From positions 18,201,920 through 18,265,919 of the forward strand of contig NC_079207.1 of NCBI RefSeq assembly GCF_026745355.1: a stretch of 64,000 nt of DNA. The letters run 5' to 3'. Positions 48,001-59,414 of this stretch are shown piece after piece (positions within the stretch are counted from its first letter, which is position 1; each line of letters opens with the position of its first letter). A program made the translations under genes and the position numbers. A model generated the notes under the pieces. It saw nothing but the letters and a program-made list of their open reading frames with translations, was not told the origin of the DNA and searched no databases. This DNA comes from Beta vulgaris subsp. vulgaris (lineage: Eukaryota; Streptophyta; Magnoliopsida; Caryophyllales; Amaranthaceae).

Positions 48001-51000
48001 CTTCCTGCCAAAAGAAGTGGTGGAGATGGTCGATCTGGTTCAAATCTTCTCTTTCTCATTATCGCTGTGTAGAGTGATTGCCAAAGCTTCTTTATTCCTC
48101 TCCAGTAAGACTACCTCATAGCACGTTTTGGTTTGATCAGCACTAAAAATCAACGGTCGGCGTTAATTGGTTGTAGAATTCAAATTAGAACTTTTTTTTA
48201 GGAAAATAATTAAAACTTGTTAATAAGTACTCAATTTTAAAAAATAACTTATTAGGTCGTAAGTTCAAAAGTAAACGACTAATAGATCGTTCACAAAAGC
48301 ACACGAGGAGTAAAAGTACAATAACTCAAACCTCACATGTCCAATTCCCAACCTCTACCTCATAGCACGTTTTGGTTTGATCAGCACTAAAAATCAACGG
48401 TCGGCGTTAATTGGTTGTAGAATTCAAATTAGAACTTTTTTTTAGGAAAATAATTAAAACTTGTTAATAAGTACTCAATTTTAAAAAATAACTTATTAGG
48501 TCGTAAGTTCAAAAGTAAACGACTAATAGATCGTTCACAAAAGCACACGAGGAGTAAAAGTACAATAACTCAAACCTCACATGTCCAATTCCCAACCTCT
48601 ACCCCTGATTTCCCCATTCAATTTTAAAAGGGCAAGGAAAATGAAGAATAAGAGTAGAGATAAATACTCTTAACATACATTCACCACCTAACTAAAGACG
48701 ATCATATTTGCATCAAACAAGTCGAATTCATCTTCCAATCAAAAATCCCCCAACATCCAAATATCAATATTTCGTTATTAACCTTTGATTTATAGAGGAA
48801 AAGGGGGGGATGTAAACACCTTGTAATCCTTGTGGCATCTCCGAAACTTTCCTCCTCATCCCTTCCTAGTTTTGCCATCGCTTAAACTCTCCAATTGCTC
48901 TAACATCTATGTCAAGGATGTTTGTGGCATTGACTAATCCCCTCAACTCTCATGAAGACAGCTCATCTTCCCTACACTAAATGTTTTAGCATTAGAATAT
49001 CATTCGCTATTGTCAAGAAACAAAACTCAAGAGTCCTAGTATCTAATTTAGAATTTGAACTGCCACGATGTTCACTTAAGGCATCTCCAATCAGCACAAT
49101 ATTATTTGAAACCCCACCATGGCACCCACGTCAAAGAGAAGTCCATATAACAAAACACCGAGGAAGAGTCATTACCCTCCTACAGGAGCACCACCACCTT
49201 AATCTCAATAAGATGGAATTGCCATGAACCGAACAAGAATTGACCTCCAGTGGTTGTCCATATATAATCTGTATCTCCACTCTCTTTTTTGTCAAGTCCT
49301 ACGTGCTCCCTCCCCCACTTAAATTTGTCAAATCATTCTTAACGCTCTCTATCGAAGCAAAAAAACTTCTATTATAATCTCCATGATATCAACTTTCCAT
49401 TACCCCCACCAATGCATCATCTAGTCAATGTTCCAAATGCCCAAACCATCATCACAAAGTCTCTCTTATCATCCTTAATATCAATAGCTTCAACCATCTT
49501 CTTGATGTACAAAACGACTCTTAAGTTGTTCCTGCAAATCTATCTTAACATATGCATTTCCTAATCCCATCTACCAAAAAATTTCTTCCAAAATGCCCAA
49601 CACTCAGATCCACATACCAGACCATCCTAACTTAGCCTAGTGGTGTCACTCTTCTATATTATTCCAACTCTTGCAAAGACACATATTATTAGATGTATTT
49701 ATATTGCTATGTCTAAGAACAAATCCGAAAAAGTATCTCCATCTACCAGGCCACTACTCAATGATTTTCTGTACAACCATTTTATTCGAGGCACACTCTT
49801 AAGCCACTTTCACAAGACAGCAAGCTAAAGATGTTCCATCCATATCCATTACTAGTACATGATAGTACAGATCAAATAAGAAATGAAGCTTTCTATACTC
49901 TTTCAATCACCAATTAGCAGAAGAAAATTAATCAAACCCAGCAATTTGAAAGTTACACAATGATGATCCACCATGATGCAGGGGTAATTTGAAAGTTACA
50001 CGTGTTAGATGATAGTCTTCAAAACAGACTACCATTCACAGCAAGACTACTATTGATCACAAACAGCAGAAAACTCACGATCAAACCAAGCTCTCCTGTT
50101 ACAACTTACAAGTCTACTAAGAAGTATACCACAGAAAAGAACTTTCAGCCTACTTCCACTAAACATATCTCCTCATTTTAGTGAAATTGCCTCAAACCAC
50201 CACCAGTTAATAGCCGTATAACTCAAGTTAAAAAAAAATGTACTCCAAGATATAGCAAAAACCTCCTTCCCATGGCACACGCACACACTCGCTTATACAC
50301 ACACTCGCTTATACACACACGCGCGAGCGGGGATAAATCGTCCATTTTCTAAATCTACGGAAATCCTTTCTATGAAGGATCATTGCTGTTTAAGATAAAG
50401 CCACAGAAGCCATTTAATAGGCTCTCCAGAATATTAATGCAGCAAACATCTTGATCATAAAAAGAGCACAGAAGTGACACTTTGGAAAATAGTGAGAAAA
50501 AACAATTGAAGAAGTGCAAACTAGACGAAAAAGTCAATTGTATATGCAAAGCTCCATGTAAAAAGTTCTATTTTGTAAATCAGATAGAAAGACCTGGCAC
50601 TCAGACACATATTTCTCCACATACAGGGTCAAAATAAGTGAGCCAAGTCCAAATAGTTTTATAAGGAAGTTGAAACTCAAACATACCTGTTTGGCCAAAC
50701 TACAAGCTTTCTCAGCTGAATTAAGAATCTCAAAGTAGAAGACGGAAAAATTCAGTGCCAGACCCAATCTGATCGGATGTGTGGGGGAAAGCTCAGCAAG
50801 TGCAATATCCTATCAAAGTAAAACAAGAAGAACAACAAAGAACAATGAGAATCGGATACGTTTAACAACAATGGTATACAATAGACCTTAATATCATAAG
50901 TGCTAGTTGATAAACATTAATATGAATGCTGAAAACCAACCATCACTCATTCACTTGGACATTTCACTTCAACTCAAATAGCGAGGTGTGAGTAGCATAA

Positions 51001-53880
51001 TATGTTCAATTTAGCATGTTGAATAATTGAATACTTCCTCCTTTTGCTATATACTACCTCCGGTTTTTATTAGTTTACCCGTATTCCTTTTTGGGATGTC
51101 CCTTATTAGTTCACCCTTCTCTTTTGTTTCTATTTTTGGAATAGGACCACTGTACAAGTGTGGAGAATAATTGTGTTAACCTAATGTGGTTAACCCTGGC
51201 ATTCAATATATATAAAGTTTACAATATAGGCCTATGACTAGTAAAAGACTATTCTATCCTTTTACATACAATGTTATCTAATAACTACTAACTTTCCATC
51301 ACACATACATTCAACTTTAACATAAAATAATAGTTTTTCTTTCTATGTCCCACAACCTTGTTTCTCTTAAAACTTTGTGCAATAGGACCACTAACTTTCC
51401 ATCACACATACATTCAACTTTAACATAAAATAATAGTTTCTCTTTCTTTCTATGTTTCATAGTCTTGTTTCTCCTAAAACTTTGTGCAAAAGAAACAAGT
51501 AAACTAACAAAGACCGGAGGGAGTAATAAACTACATTTGACTTTAACGGTCACACTACGTCAACTTTAAACTTTGTTTTATTTCATTGTATACTAATTTT
51601 GACAACTTTGTGGTCAAAGTCAAAGAGGGCTATCTTTAAGGAAAAGAGACAAGATTCCATGCAAATTAGAGGTTCTTTCTACTGCACCAGAAAGCCAGCT
51701 TGTCAATAAAAGTATCATTAAAACTAAGAAACACTTGAAAAGCAAAGAGGAATAATAATTCCCTCCAATTAATGAGATGCTCTCCTCAGTAAACCACTAG
51801 GGAATATTTGTCTATTAGCAAAAGAATATTGCAGATGTGACGCAATAACCACCGATAGACAAACTACATAACCAAAAGCAACTAGATGATACATGAGCAT
51901 CATGTGTAAGAAGAGACAGCAGGGGCAGATAAACAGGTTCATACTTCCCACGTTTTCTCTTTTGATCAGTTAACATCTGTTTTTTTTTTAAGTGTCTCCA
52001 ACACACCAATTGACCATGAATATCTTGAGTACATACGAGTCAAAATGGTAAAATTTGATGTTCTTCAAATATAGGCTGTAACAAATATAGCAAAATCCAC
52101 ATGACTATAGTTGTTATACTTCCTCCCTTTTCTTTTAGTTGTACCCAAAGTACTTTGTAATTTGCACATATGCCTACATGGAACTTTGAAATTTAATATA
52201 TCTAGTTATGCATAGAAAAAAAATATTATAAAAAATTATATCATAAAATTACATGTCAAGAGAAATCTAACAAGATCTACATAAGTATATTTGTCATAAT
52301 AACGTATAAATATTTCAAGAGGGTCAAAATAAAGTTAGCAAGTGTTGGAAGGCAATATGGTACTAGTATACTACTAAAGCTTTGTTTGGTAGCAAAAAGT
52401 TTAAAGAAAATAAGAGGGGTTTGATTGAAAAGGAGATGAAGTGGAAGGAAAAGAATATTCTTTAAATCCTTGCTTTCCTTACCTCCCAAAAATCCGAGGA
52501 ATTTGACAGAAAAGAAAGCTAACAAGCTTTTACATATTTTTCTTTATTTCTTTCCTTTTCTTTACTAATGACAACCAAACTTGTGATTCCTCTTAAATCC
52601 ACCAATTATACCAAATATTCGAAACTACAACTACACCTACCTTCTTTTCCTTTCTTTTCCATTCTCTTACTTTCTTTTCCCTTCCTTTTCTAGAAAACTA
52701 TCAACCAAAGTGTAAAAGAAAACGAAGGAAAGGACTATTAGTAAGAAGATACAAAAAAAAGTTCATTGATGTTCGACCCCCCAAACACACATGTTGCCTT
52801 TATATAATTAAAAAAAAAAAAACACAGGAAGTAGCTTTTTTGGTGCTTCGGTTGCATAACACACAATATTACTACTTGTACCGTCTTCGTGCCTCATATG
52901 AATAAAAAAAACATAATATTACTACTTTAGTGACGACATAAAGGTAAGTAAGCGATATAACACAGTCTACGGCCCAACGTCTTTAATCTGAACAACTCTC
53001 CCAAGTCACCACAGTGATCCTCCAAATCAACAATTCAAAACTAGTATATGAAAACCATGTGGTAAATCTACTTATTTAACTTCAATTAGGCCCGTTCTTT
53101 TGGACCGAGTGAAATTGAATTAAACTGAAACTTAACTGAAAATAAGTCCAAAAGAATCCGGGTAAGTACTTGTCAGTTGTCGCACCACCTAAAATGAGAT
53201 AATTTCGAGGTTTTAAGTGCTAGCGAATGCGGCATATAACATCAAACATAACGGTCAAAATAAATGAATAATCCTATTCCTAACCTAGATCTATAATTCT
53301 ACAGAATAAAGCCTAATCTATATAATTCCCATCAACAAAAGTAAGATATAATCAAAATTAACTAAGCAAAGTAATTAGTGAATAGGAGCAAAACCTGAGC
53401 AGACTTATAAGCAAGCATAGTTTCTTCAGCAGACTTCTTCCTTTCATCACCAGCAAGAAACTCAGCCAAATAACGATGATAATCACCCTTCATCTTCAAA
53501 TAAAACACCTTAGATTCAGTACCAGAAGCCGAAGGCAAGAGATGAGAATCGAGTAGCTTGAAAATGGAACCACAAATAGAAGAAAGCTCCGATTCAACTT
53601 TAGAACGGTAAGATTTGACTAAAGGAACATGATCTTCGTTGCGTCGACTCTCCTCTTTCTGTTCAATCGATGAGACAATTCGCCACGCCGCACGAAGAGA
53701 TCCGATGACGTTCTTGTAGGCTACGGAGAGAAGGTTGCGTTCTTCCACGCTCAATTCACCGCCGGAGGAAGTTACTAGATTGTCCATGTATGTTACCATT
53801 TCTTCGTAACGTTCGGCTTGTTCTGCCAGTTTTGCGAGGTATAGGTACTGCTCTCGGGTTAAGTTTTCTAGAGACGCCAT
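45077..53880 (-). CDS. 14-3-3 protein, four exons, 248 residues
   Basis: 14-3-3 dimers bind phosphoserine/threonine motifs and regulate client proteins such as proton pumps, metabolic enzymes and transcription factors. Exons join as 53880-53395, 50809-50687, 45700-45584 and 45097-45077, all phase 0 with GT-AG borders. Both family signatures are present: [11 protein letters not shown] at residues 48-58 and [20 protein letters not shown] at 220-239. The ligand-groove residues K56, R63, R136, Y137, N182 and N233 are conserved. Residue 62 is Leu where most members have Arg (GSLRAAWR against GARRASWR). The C-terminal tail after TSDM is only QDQMDEA, shorter than usual. The four-exon structure suits the non-epsilon plant group (inference). 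Confidence 0.95.
45584..45700 (-). CDS. 14-3-3 exon 3
   Basis: 117 nt, residues 204-242, begins GCTTTTGAGGAAGC after GTGAAG and ends GATATGCAG before GTAAGG. It contains the second family signature and the last helix. Confidence 0.95.
46630..47402 (+). mobile_element. Probable solo Copia LTR inside intron 2
   Basis: The plus strand has a TATA-like CATATAAATACTC near 47127, then a purine-rich leader (ACACAAGAGAGAGAAACAAT) and TTGTGGTTCC...CAAGGACGTAGCTATCAAAT, the U5 pattern of several Copia lineages, ending GTTGCAACA. No second LTR, PBS or coding is present. The left edge and target duplication are not resolved, so limits are approximate. GC-rich sequence at 46870-47040 lies in what would be U3. 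Orientation is opposite to the host gene. Confidence 0.5.
48111..48598. repeat. 244-bp tandem duplication in intron 2
   Basis: Two head-to-tail copies (48111-48354 and 48355-48598), each starting CTACCTCATAGCACGTTTTG and ending ATTCCCAACCT, show no difference that I could find, including a T run of nine. Such identity points to a very recent duplication or an assembly artefact. Confidence 0.9.
50278..50330. repeat. Short minisatellite, CACACTCGCTTATACA unit
   Basis: Two exact copies of about 18 bp followed by an alternating CACACGCGCGAGCG stretch, close to exon 2. Confidence 0.75.
50687..50809 (-). CDS. 14-3-3 exon 2
   Basis: 123 nt, residues 163-203, begins GATATTGCACTTGCTGAGC after a GATAG acceptor and ends AAACAG before GTATGT. 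It encodes [20 protein letters not shown], the helix lining the ligand groove. Confidence 0.95.
51054..51523. mobile_element. Stowaway-type MITE in intron 1, with internal duplication
   Basis: Ends are CTACCTCCGGTTTTTATTAG and its complement finishing GACCGGAGGGAG, flanked by TA on both sides. Inside, a segment of about 100 bp (ACTTTCCATCACACATACAT through ACTTTGTGCAA) occurs twice in tandem at about 51288-51385 and 51391-51489, which lengthens the element. Confidence 0.82.
52375..52710. repeat. Possible MITE in intron 1
   Basis: The left has GCTTTGTTTGGTAGCAAAAAG and the right CTATCAACCAAAGTG, a weak inverted pair, with TTTCCTTTTC/GAAAAGGAG words in between. Target duplication unclear. Confidence 0.35.
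53089..53163. mobile_element. Miniature inverted-repeat element
   Basis: TAGGCCCGTTCTTTTGGAC on the left and GTCCAAAAGAATCCGGGTA on the right form a 75-bp hairpin. Its loop has TTAACTGAAAATAAG, resembling the flanks of the pentamer MITEs, so it may be a collapsed relative of them. Confidence 0.5.
53395..53880 (-). CDS. 14-3-3 exon 1
   Basis: It encodes residues 1-162, helices 1 to 6 of the fold including most of the dimer interface and the basic pocket. The start is the first ATG of the leader and is followed by [20 protein letters not shown]. It ends GCTCAG before GTTTTG. Confidence 0.95.
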
Positions 53881-54012
53881 TGATATTGATCAGAGCTTCA
53901 ACTTCAGATTTTTTTTTTTTTTTTTTAGTGTGGGAGTGATGAGAGAGAGGGGAAAAGTGCAGGGGAGGAGAATAATGAGGTCGAGGTTTTAAAGACAGGA
54001 CGACAGGAAGAG

Positions 54013-54020
54013 TTTTTATA
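54013..54020 (-). promoter_or_regulatory. TATA box of the 14-3-3 gene
   Basis: The minus strand reads CCTATAAAAACTC, 133 bp before the ATG. Transcription would start near 53985, giving a leader of about 105 nt that is pyrimidine-rich and contains an 18-base A run (minus sense) about 30 nt before the ATG. Confidence 0.65.
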
Positions 54021-54330
54021 GGATAAGGATGAAAGAGAGGAGGAGGATGGGTTGGAGACTTGGAGTGGACCCACTTCTACGTGGTTTTTTACTTCGTTTA
54101 GACTTTGGATTTACTCTCATTAGGTTGTAGCGTGGACTACACTCGCTGTGTTTTCTCATATGAGTGAGTAATCTCACATTTGGCGATCCTATCCTAGAGC
54201 ATGAGCAATGGTTAGGTTGGTCTTTGTGTTTTTATTTTCTCTCTCCTTTCCTCCTTCTTACATCTCACATCCCACTAAAACTTCTACCAACTCATCTTTT
54301 TTTTTTTTCACAATGGTTTGGTTGGTCTTA

Positions 54331-55873
54331 GGCTATGTTTACTTCACCTGAAATATTCTGATCTGAACTTATCTGATCTGATCTGAACTTATTTTTTCTG
54401 ATCTGATCTGATCTGAACTTATTTTTTCTGATCTGATCTGATCTGATTTGATCTGATCTGATCTGATCTGAACTGATCTGATCTGATTTACAAGATCTTA
54501 TCTTATATAAAATACTCCCTCTGTTTTTTTTTATTGTTCTCACTTAGAATCTTGGCACTATTCATACTTAGAGAGAATCTTCTCAATTTTTTTCAATTTA
54601 TAAGAAAAAATATAGTCATGTGGGATCTTGTTTGATTCGTCTCAATTAGTACATTATTAATATTCAATCATTATAATTTTTACTAATATATAACGAAAGA
54701 TATTTAAGTTCAAAAATGTGCGTTGGGAGATGTGCACAGAAAAATGAGAAAGATAAAAAAAACAGAGGGAGTATATTATTACTATTATATTATTACTTTG
54801 TAAATCATTATTATGCAATACATTATAAGATCTTCTTTATAGTATTACTATTTTTATCATTTTATTTCTATTACAACTTTTACACAACTTTTATTATTAA
54901 TAATAATAATTATTATTATCATTATTATAAGCACATCAATAATAATTATAATCATAATTATTATTATTACTAAAAATAATTATATAACTCAAGTCATTAT
55001 TTTATAAGAGCACTTATACAATGTTATTTCACACTTTCCCTTAAAAAAAAGTTTCACACTTGAGAAGTCGGCAACTCAACTCTTTTTTTCCATATAAAAT
55101 AGAATAAGATATACAAACAACTATGACTTGAGCAAAAAATAAATAAATATCGTGCCACTTCAAATAGCTAGAGAGATTTGGAATTCGGTAGGAAGAGGTA
55201 TACTGAATCTAAATTTATAATTTGTATCTCACACTTAGCTTATTTTGAAATGTAATCCGAACTTAGTAGTTTCGTTGTCATGAATTTGAGATATCATATT
55301 TTATATATTTCTTATTTTTGCGTCAATCTTATGTTCTTAATACGTGGCTTTTAATTTTTTATTATTTAATAACAACAAAATAACTTAATATAATAATAAC
55401 AATGACATTTATAATGGTAACAACAAGATTAATAATAATTACCAATATTAATAATTAATAAGTACAACAACAACAACAATAATAATTCTTTTGAACAAAT
55501 GTACTAGTAAATAATAATACTCCCTTTGTATTTTTTTATCTTTCTCACTTAGAATCTTGACACTATTCACAATTAGAGATAATCTTTTAGATTTTTCTCA
55601 ATATATAAGAAAAAATATAGTCATGTGGGGTCTTGTTTGATTCGTCTCAATGAGTACTTTTTAATATTCAATTATTATAATTTTTATTAATATGTAATGA
55701 AAGATATTTAATAATAATGAGTTTTTAAATATAAGCATGATATGATCTGAACTGATCTGATCTGAACTTATTTTTTCTGATTTGATCTGATCTGAACTTA
55801 TTTTTTCTGATCTGATCTGATCTGATCTGATTAGATCTGAAATAAGCAAAAATAAGGTGAACTGAACATAGCC
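54331..55873. mobile_element. Harbinger-like element with CTGAT/CTGAA pentamer ends
   Basis: Ends are GGCTATGTTTACTTCACCTG and its near-complement (AAGGTGAACTGAACATAGCC), flanked by TTA on both sides (54328-54330 and 55874-55876). Directly inside each end is a CTGAT/CTGAA array (54358-54489 and 55740-55838) with inserted AACTTATTTTTT spacers. The interior is AT-rich and carries a whole Stowaway and part of another. No transposase. It lies about 310 bp upstream of the 14-3-3 TATA box. Confidence 0.8.
54515..54771. mobile_element. Stowaway MITE nested in the pentamer element
   Basis: Ends are CTCCCTCTGTTTTTTTTTAT and its complement finishing AACAGAGGGAG, with TA on both flanks. A partial second copy of the same family (CTCCCTTTGTATTTTTTTAT, then TCTCACTTAGAATCTTGACA) lies at about 55521-55700. 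Confidence 0.85.
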
Positions 55874-55876
55874 TTA

Positions 55877-56999
55877 CTTGGTTTTTCTATTTCTCTCTCC
55901 TACTTTTACCAAACCCCACCATATACTTTATCTCCTACTTTTATCAAACCCCACCATATACAAATGTAAAAAAAAATATTGGGCCCAGCTTTTTTGCCAC
56001 TTGTCATCTTCTCCCTCACCCCAAGCACGCTATCCGAGTTGTTGTTGGTGTGGAATTCTAGACCAACCAGCTCCAAGGACCAAGTTCCCCAATGGTTAAA
56101 CCAATTAAAACTAGTTTTACTCTTTGCTAGACCAATTAAAACTAGGCCATTGTAGATGGTCCCACCTTTTAAGAGCAACTACAATAACAAGTTACAACTA
56201 ATTGTAGCTTTGTGTGTCACATTACATTCCCAAATTACAATATTTTTAAGCAACACCTCTTTTATTGGAAAACTACAACTAATGTAAAATGAAAAGTAAA
56301 AGTTAAAAGTGAAAAGTGGAAGTGAAGCTTACAACGAGCGAACAAAGCAAGTAACTTTGTGGAGCTACTTGGCTTTTCAAAGCAACAAGTTTCCTTTCAC
56401 TTCAACAACAAAGCTAGTAGCAGGTATATAGATCATGTGACTTCATTAAAAGTCACGTGACTTGAATTTTTTTGCCCCACCCCTATTTTTCTTATTTCAC
56501 TTACACCAGCTCTTTCTCTACTTTATTCCAACTACTTGCTGGTTGTTGCTGCCACCTTCATTCCGTTCTCCGACGATTTATCTACTATCAAACTCATGGC
56601 CATAGAGAACAATATCATGTCCCATAACACAAAAATATGTAAGGAAACAAAATGGGGGAAACGAAGAAGGAAAAAAAACAGATAACTAATTATGAAGAAA
56701 GGAAGCTAATTGCACCACAATTATCAAATCATTGTCATCCACCACATTACTATCACAATTCACAATTCCACTTCAAGCAATTTCTAAAAACGTTAATGTG
56801 CGTTGAAATGAATTAGTGGTGGACTAAAATAGAATTCAATTTAAAGATTCCAAAACTGAATTAGATTGAAAATATGACATAAGATAGAACAAATATTCAA
56901 CATAATTAGTTTTTTACACTCCCCCCTCCCCTCATTTTTCTAAAGAATGCCCCCCTTCTGGTGGGAGCTCCTGCTACGGTACATGGTATTATTGGAGGT
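55877..56999. other. Intergenic DNA, low-copy or decayed repeats
   Basis: The first part has local duplications of AAACCCCACCATATAC (about 55910-55960) and GACCAATTAAAACTAG (about 56095-56145). No gene is recognised. Confidence 0.45.
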
Positions 57000-57216
57000 T
57001 GTAAATTCTTGTTGAATCCTATATATGTTGTGCACATGTGAGTTGTCCCACATTGGAGAAAGAGGAGAGAAAATATCATAAAATAAGCTAGAGGAGCTAC
57101 TCCTACTACTGCAAATTGATTTTAGTATAGAACTCCTTTGGGCTTGTAAGTGGACCGAACTATCCTCCTCCTTATTGGGTTGTCCAAGCCCATTCTCAAT
57201 TCTATCAAATTTATCA
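57000..57216 (+). repeat. Copia-type LTR followed by a primer-binding site
   Basis: The right edge is firm: TTTATCA is followed at once by TGGTATCAGAGCC (57217-57229), a full initiator tRNA-Met priming site. The body has GTTGTCCCACATTGGAG and CTTGGGCTTGTA-like words common in Copia LTRs. The left edge, TGTAAATTC, is a guess; TGTTGAATCC ten bases later is an alternative. No partner LTR is present. Confidence 0.6.
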
Positions 57217-57779
57217 TGGTATCAGAGCCATACCTACAATTGGGACCATTAATTTATAGTCGCACATCAGATGAGTTTCTGACTTTCTATGTTCTTGTCC
57301 TACCTAAGCACTGGCGTCGTCATGAGTCGTGCATTGTCTCCTTCAAGAAGTTGAAACATCTTGCTATACAAAGAGCTCGGTGAGGGCTTCACTAAGAACT
57401 TAAACAACAACATCTTTAATCCCTTGTGAATGAAATCATGAGAGATTTCTCTTCGCTTTACAATAGAGCGATGGCAGGATTGTGAGTTGTAGATTTGTAG
57501 AATTAAATAAAAAGATAGTTACAAGAAATTGGGTTGGTGGTTGGCATTGGTTGGACAATGGTGTTAGAAGCAAAGTAGGGGAAGAAGAAATGAGAAAGAG
57601 AAAAAAAAAAAAAGATGAAGAGTGGACCCCACCGGCGAATTTTTAACCATCTCAACTGATAACAAGTCAATTAGGCCTTATAAAAAACAATGTCCCTATA
57701 AAGGTAGGACCTTCATAGGTTAATTGATAGTCGAGACCTATTTAAAATGTTCGATAATAGTTGGGACCAATGTTATAAG

Positions 57780-58450
57780 GATTGGGATCCTACTTTGGAT
57801 CGTAGGGGTTGGTAGAATCGAATCGGTGGGATCGGATCGTAGGATCGTAAGATCCTACAATTCGGTGAAATAGAGATAATTATACTTCATCCGTTTCTTT
57901 TTAGATGTTACACTTTCTATATTAGGAAGTTTTAAATTAGCTGTTACACTTTTATTAAGGGTAATAACTTCTCTCTATCTCTCTCCTATCACATGTTCAC
58001 ATGGGATCCTTTTGTTTTTCATTCTCTCTATCTCTCTCCTCTCCAAAAATAACCTAGGAGTCTGTGATTTGAAAAGTGTAACATCTAATAAAAAACGGAG
58101 GAAGTACTAAAATATGGTGAGAACCTCATGTTAAAAATTTACACATATTAATAATGAATTTTTTAATTAGCAAATGATGATAGTTTTTCAATACTATAAG
58201 ATTGAAGTAATATGCGACCAAAATCTAATAGGAGAAATATAATATGTGAAATTATTTTATGATTTTTATACAGTAGGATCGGATCGTAGAGTCGTAGGAT
58301 CGTGTTAAGATCCTACCATGTGAATTTTTGTGATTGGGCAGGATCGAAAGATCTTACAAAATTAAGATCCTTCGTAGGATCGGGATCGGTGAGGTCATCC
58401 AGGATCGTAAAATAGTAGAATCGTAAGATCCGGATCGGGATTTTAACAAC
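57780..58450. repeat. GGATCGTA-rich dispersed repeat with nested Stowaway
   Basis: Outer parts are dense in GGATCGTAGGATCG, GATCCTAC and GGATCGGGATCGG on both strands. The middle (57885-58104) is a Stowaway insertion. Edges are not defined by an inverted pair, and I do not recognise the family. Confidence 0.55.
57885..58104. mobile_element. Stowaway MITE nested in the GGATCGTA repeat
   Basis: CTTCATCCGTTTCTTTTTAG at the left and its complement ending AAAAACGGAGGAAG at the right, with TA on both flanks. The arms continue as ATGTTACACTTTC/GAAAAGTGTAACAT. Confidence 0.85.
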
Positions 58451-58641
58451 AATGGTTGGGACCCTTACCATCAATTTTTCCTATTCTAAAATCCAAATAG
58501 GAATATTAATTAGAAAAGGGTGATGATTTTTTTTTAAAATGCATGTGATCTTCTGGTTCATATAACTCTACTTGTCATAAAATGGTGGGGGAGTTATCAC
58601 TCTACATACTCATATAATAACCATTATTTGCAAGTTCTTTT

Positions 58642-59250
58642 TTGTTGTACTTAATGAAGAAGAAATCTAAGCTTTATGAAACCTTCAAGAAGTGGAAAGC
58701 TGAGGTCGAGAACCAAACTAGAAAGAAGATTAAGTGCATTAAATATGATAATGGAGGTGAGTATGAGTTGGTAGAGTATACAAAACTTTGTGAGGAAAAC
58801 GGCATTATTCTGAAGAGGACAGTTCCAGGGAAACCTCGGCAGAATGGAGTTGCAGAGAGAATGAACAGGACACTGACTGAGAGGGCTAGATGTATGAGGT
58901 TGCATGTAGGGCTACCAAAGATTTTCTAGGCAGATTCAGTTAGTACAGCAACTTACTTGATCAATAGAGGACCATCAGTTCCATTGGAGTTCAAGATGCC
59001 AGAGGAGGTTTGGAGGGGAAAGGAGGTAAATCTTTCTTTTCTAAAACTATTTGTTTGTGTTGCATATGTTCAATATGAGAAACGTGACAAGTTAGACCCC
59101 AAAGGCCATTAAATGTTAATTTATTGGGTATGGTTTTTGAGAAGTATGGATATCGATGTTGGGAACCAAAAGGCAGGAAGATTTTGAGACACTATGATGT
59201 CACATTTAATGAGATTAAGCTGTATAAGGATGTATTTTCATAAAAAATGA
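58642..59250 (+). pseudogene. Decayed Copia integrase fragment
   Basis: The frame opens with FKKWKAEVENQTRKKIKCIK and has the second catalytic D in YDNGGEY and the E in QNGVAERMNRTL. After a stop it continues with STATYLINRGPSVPL and, after more stops, KRDKLDPKGH. The pattern is Copia but different from the element at 19282-24246. It has the same orientation as the LTR at 57000-57216, and the two may be parts of one element (inference). Confidence 0.8.
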
Positions 59251-59368
59251 CATGTTATTTCATATACACGCGTATATCAATTTTCGTCAAAAGAAAAACA
59301 CAAGACAACTGATGAACATTCCTTTATAGCAAAACCGGTGAAGTTTAGTTTAGGACTCCCCCCTAAGA

Positions 59369-59372
<4 letters not shown>

Positions 59373-59410
<38 letters not shown>
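59373..59410. repeat. (TA)n microsatellite
   Basis: About 19 perfect AT units directly before a MITE. Confidence 0.9.

Positions 59411-59414
<4 letters not shown>

Larger units (their letters stand above)
45701..50686 (-). other. 14-3-3 intron 2 (4986 bp)
   Basis: Begins GTATGT and ends GTGAAG. It holds a probable solo LTR, the 244-bp tandem duplication and a short CA-rich minisatellite. Frames at 48952-49227 and 49640-49828 resemble nothing known and look like chance. Confidence 0.85.
50810..53394 (-). other. 14-3-3 intron 1 (2585 bp)
   Basis: Begins GTTTTG and ends GATAG. It contains a Stowaway element, a tiny inverted-repeat element at 53089-53163 and a possible MITE at about 52375-52710. 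The remainder is AT-rich with no recognised content. Confidence 0.85.

Noticed and set aside
57000..59250. A single complete Copia element joining the LTR and the integrase fragment
   Set aside because: No gag, protease or second LTR was found between or after them, and other repeats intervene. Orientation agrees but unity is not shown.
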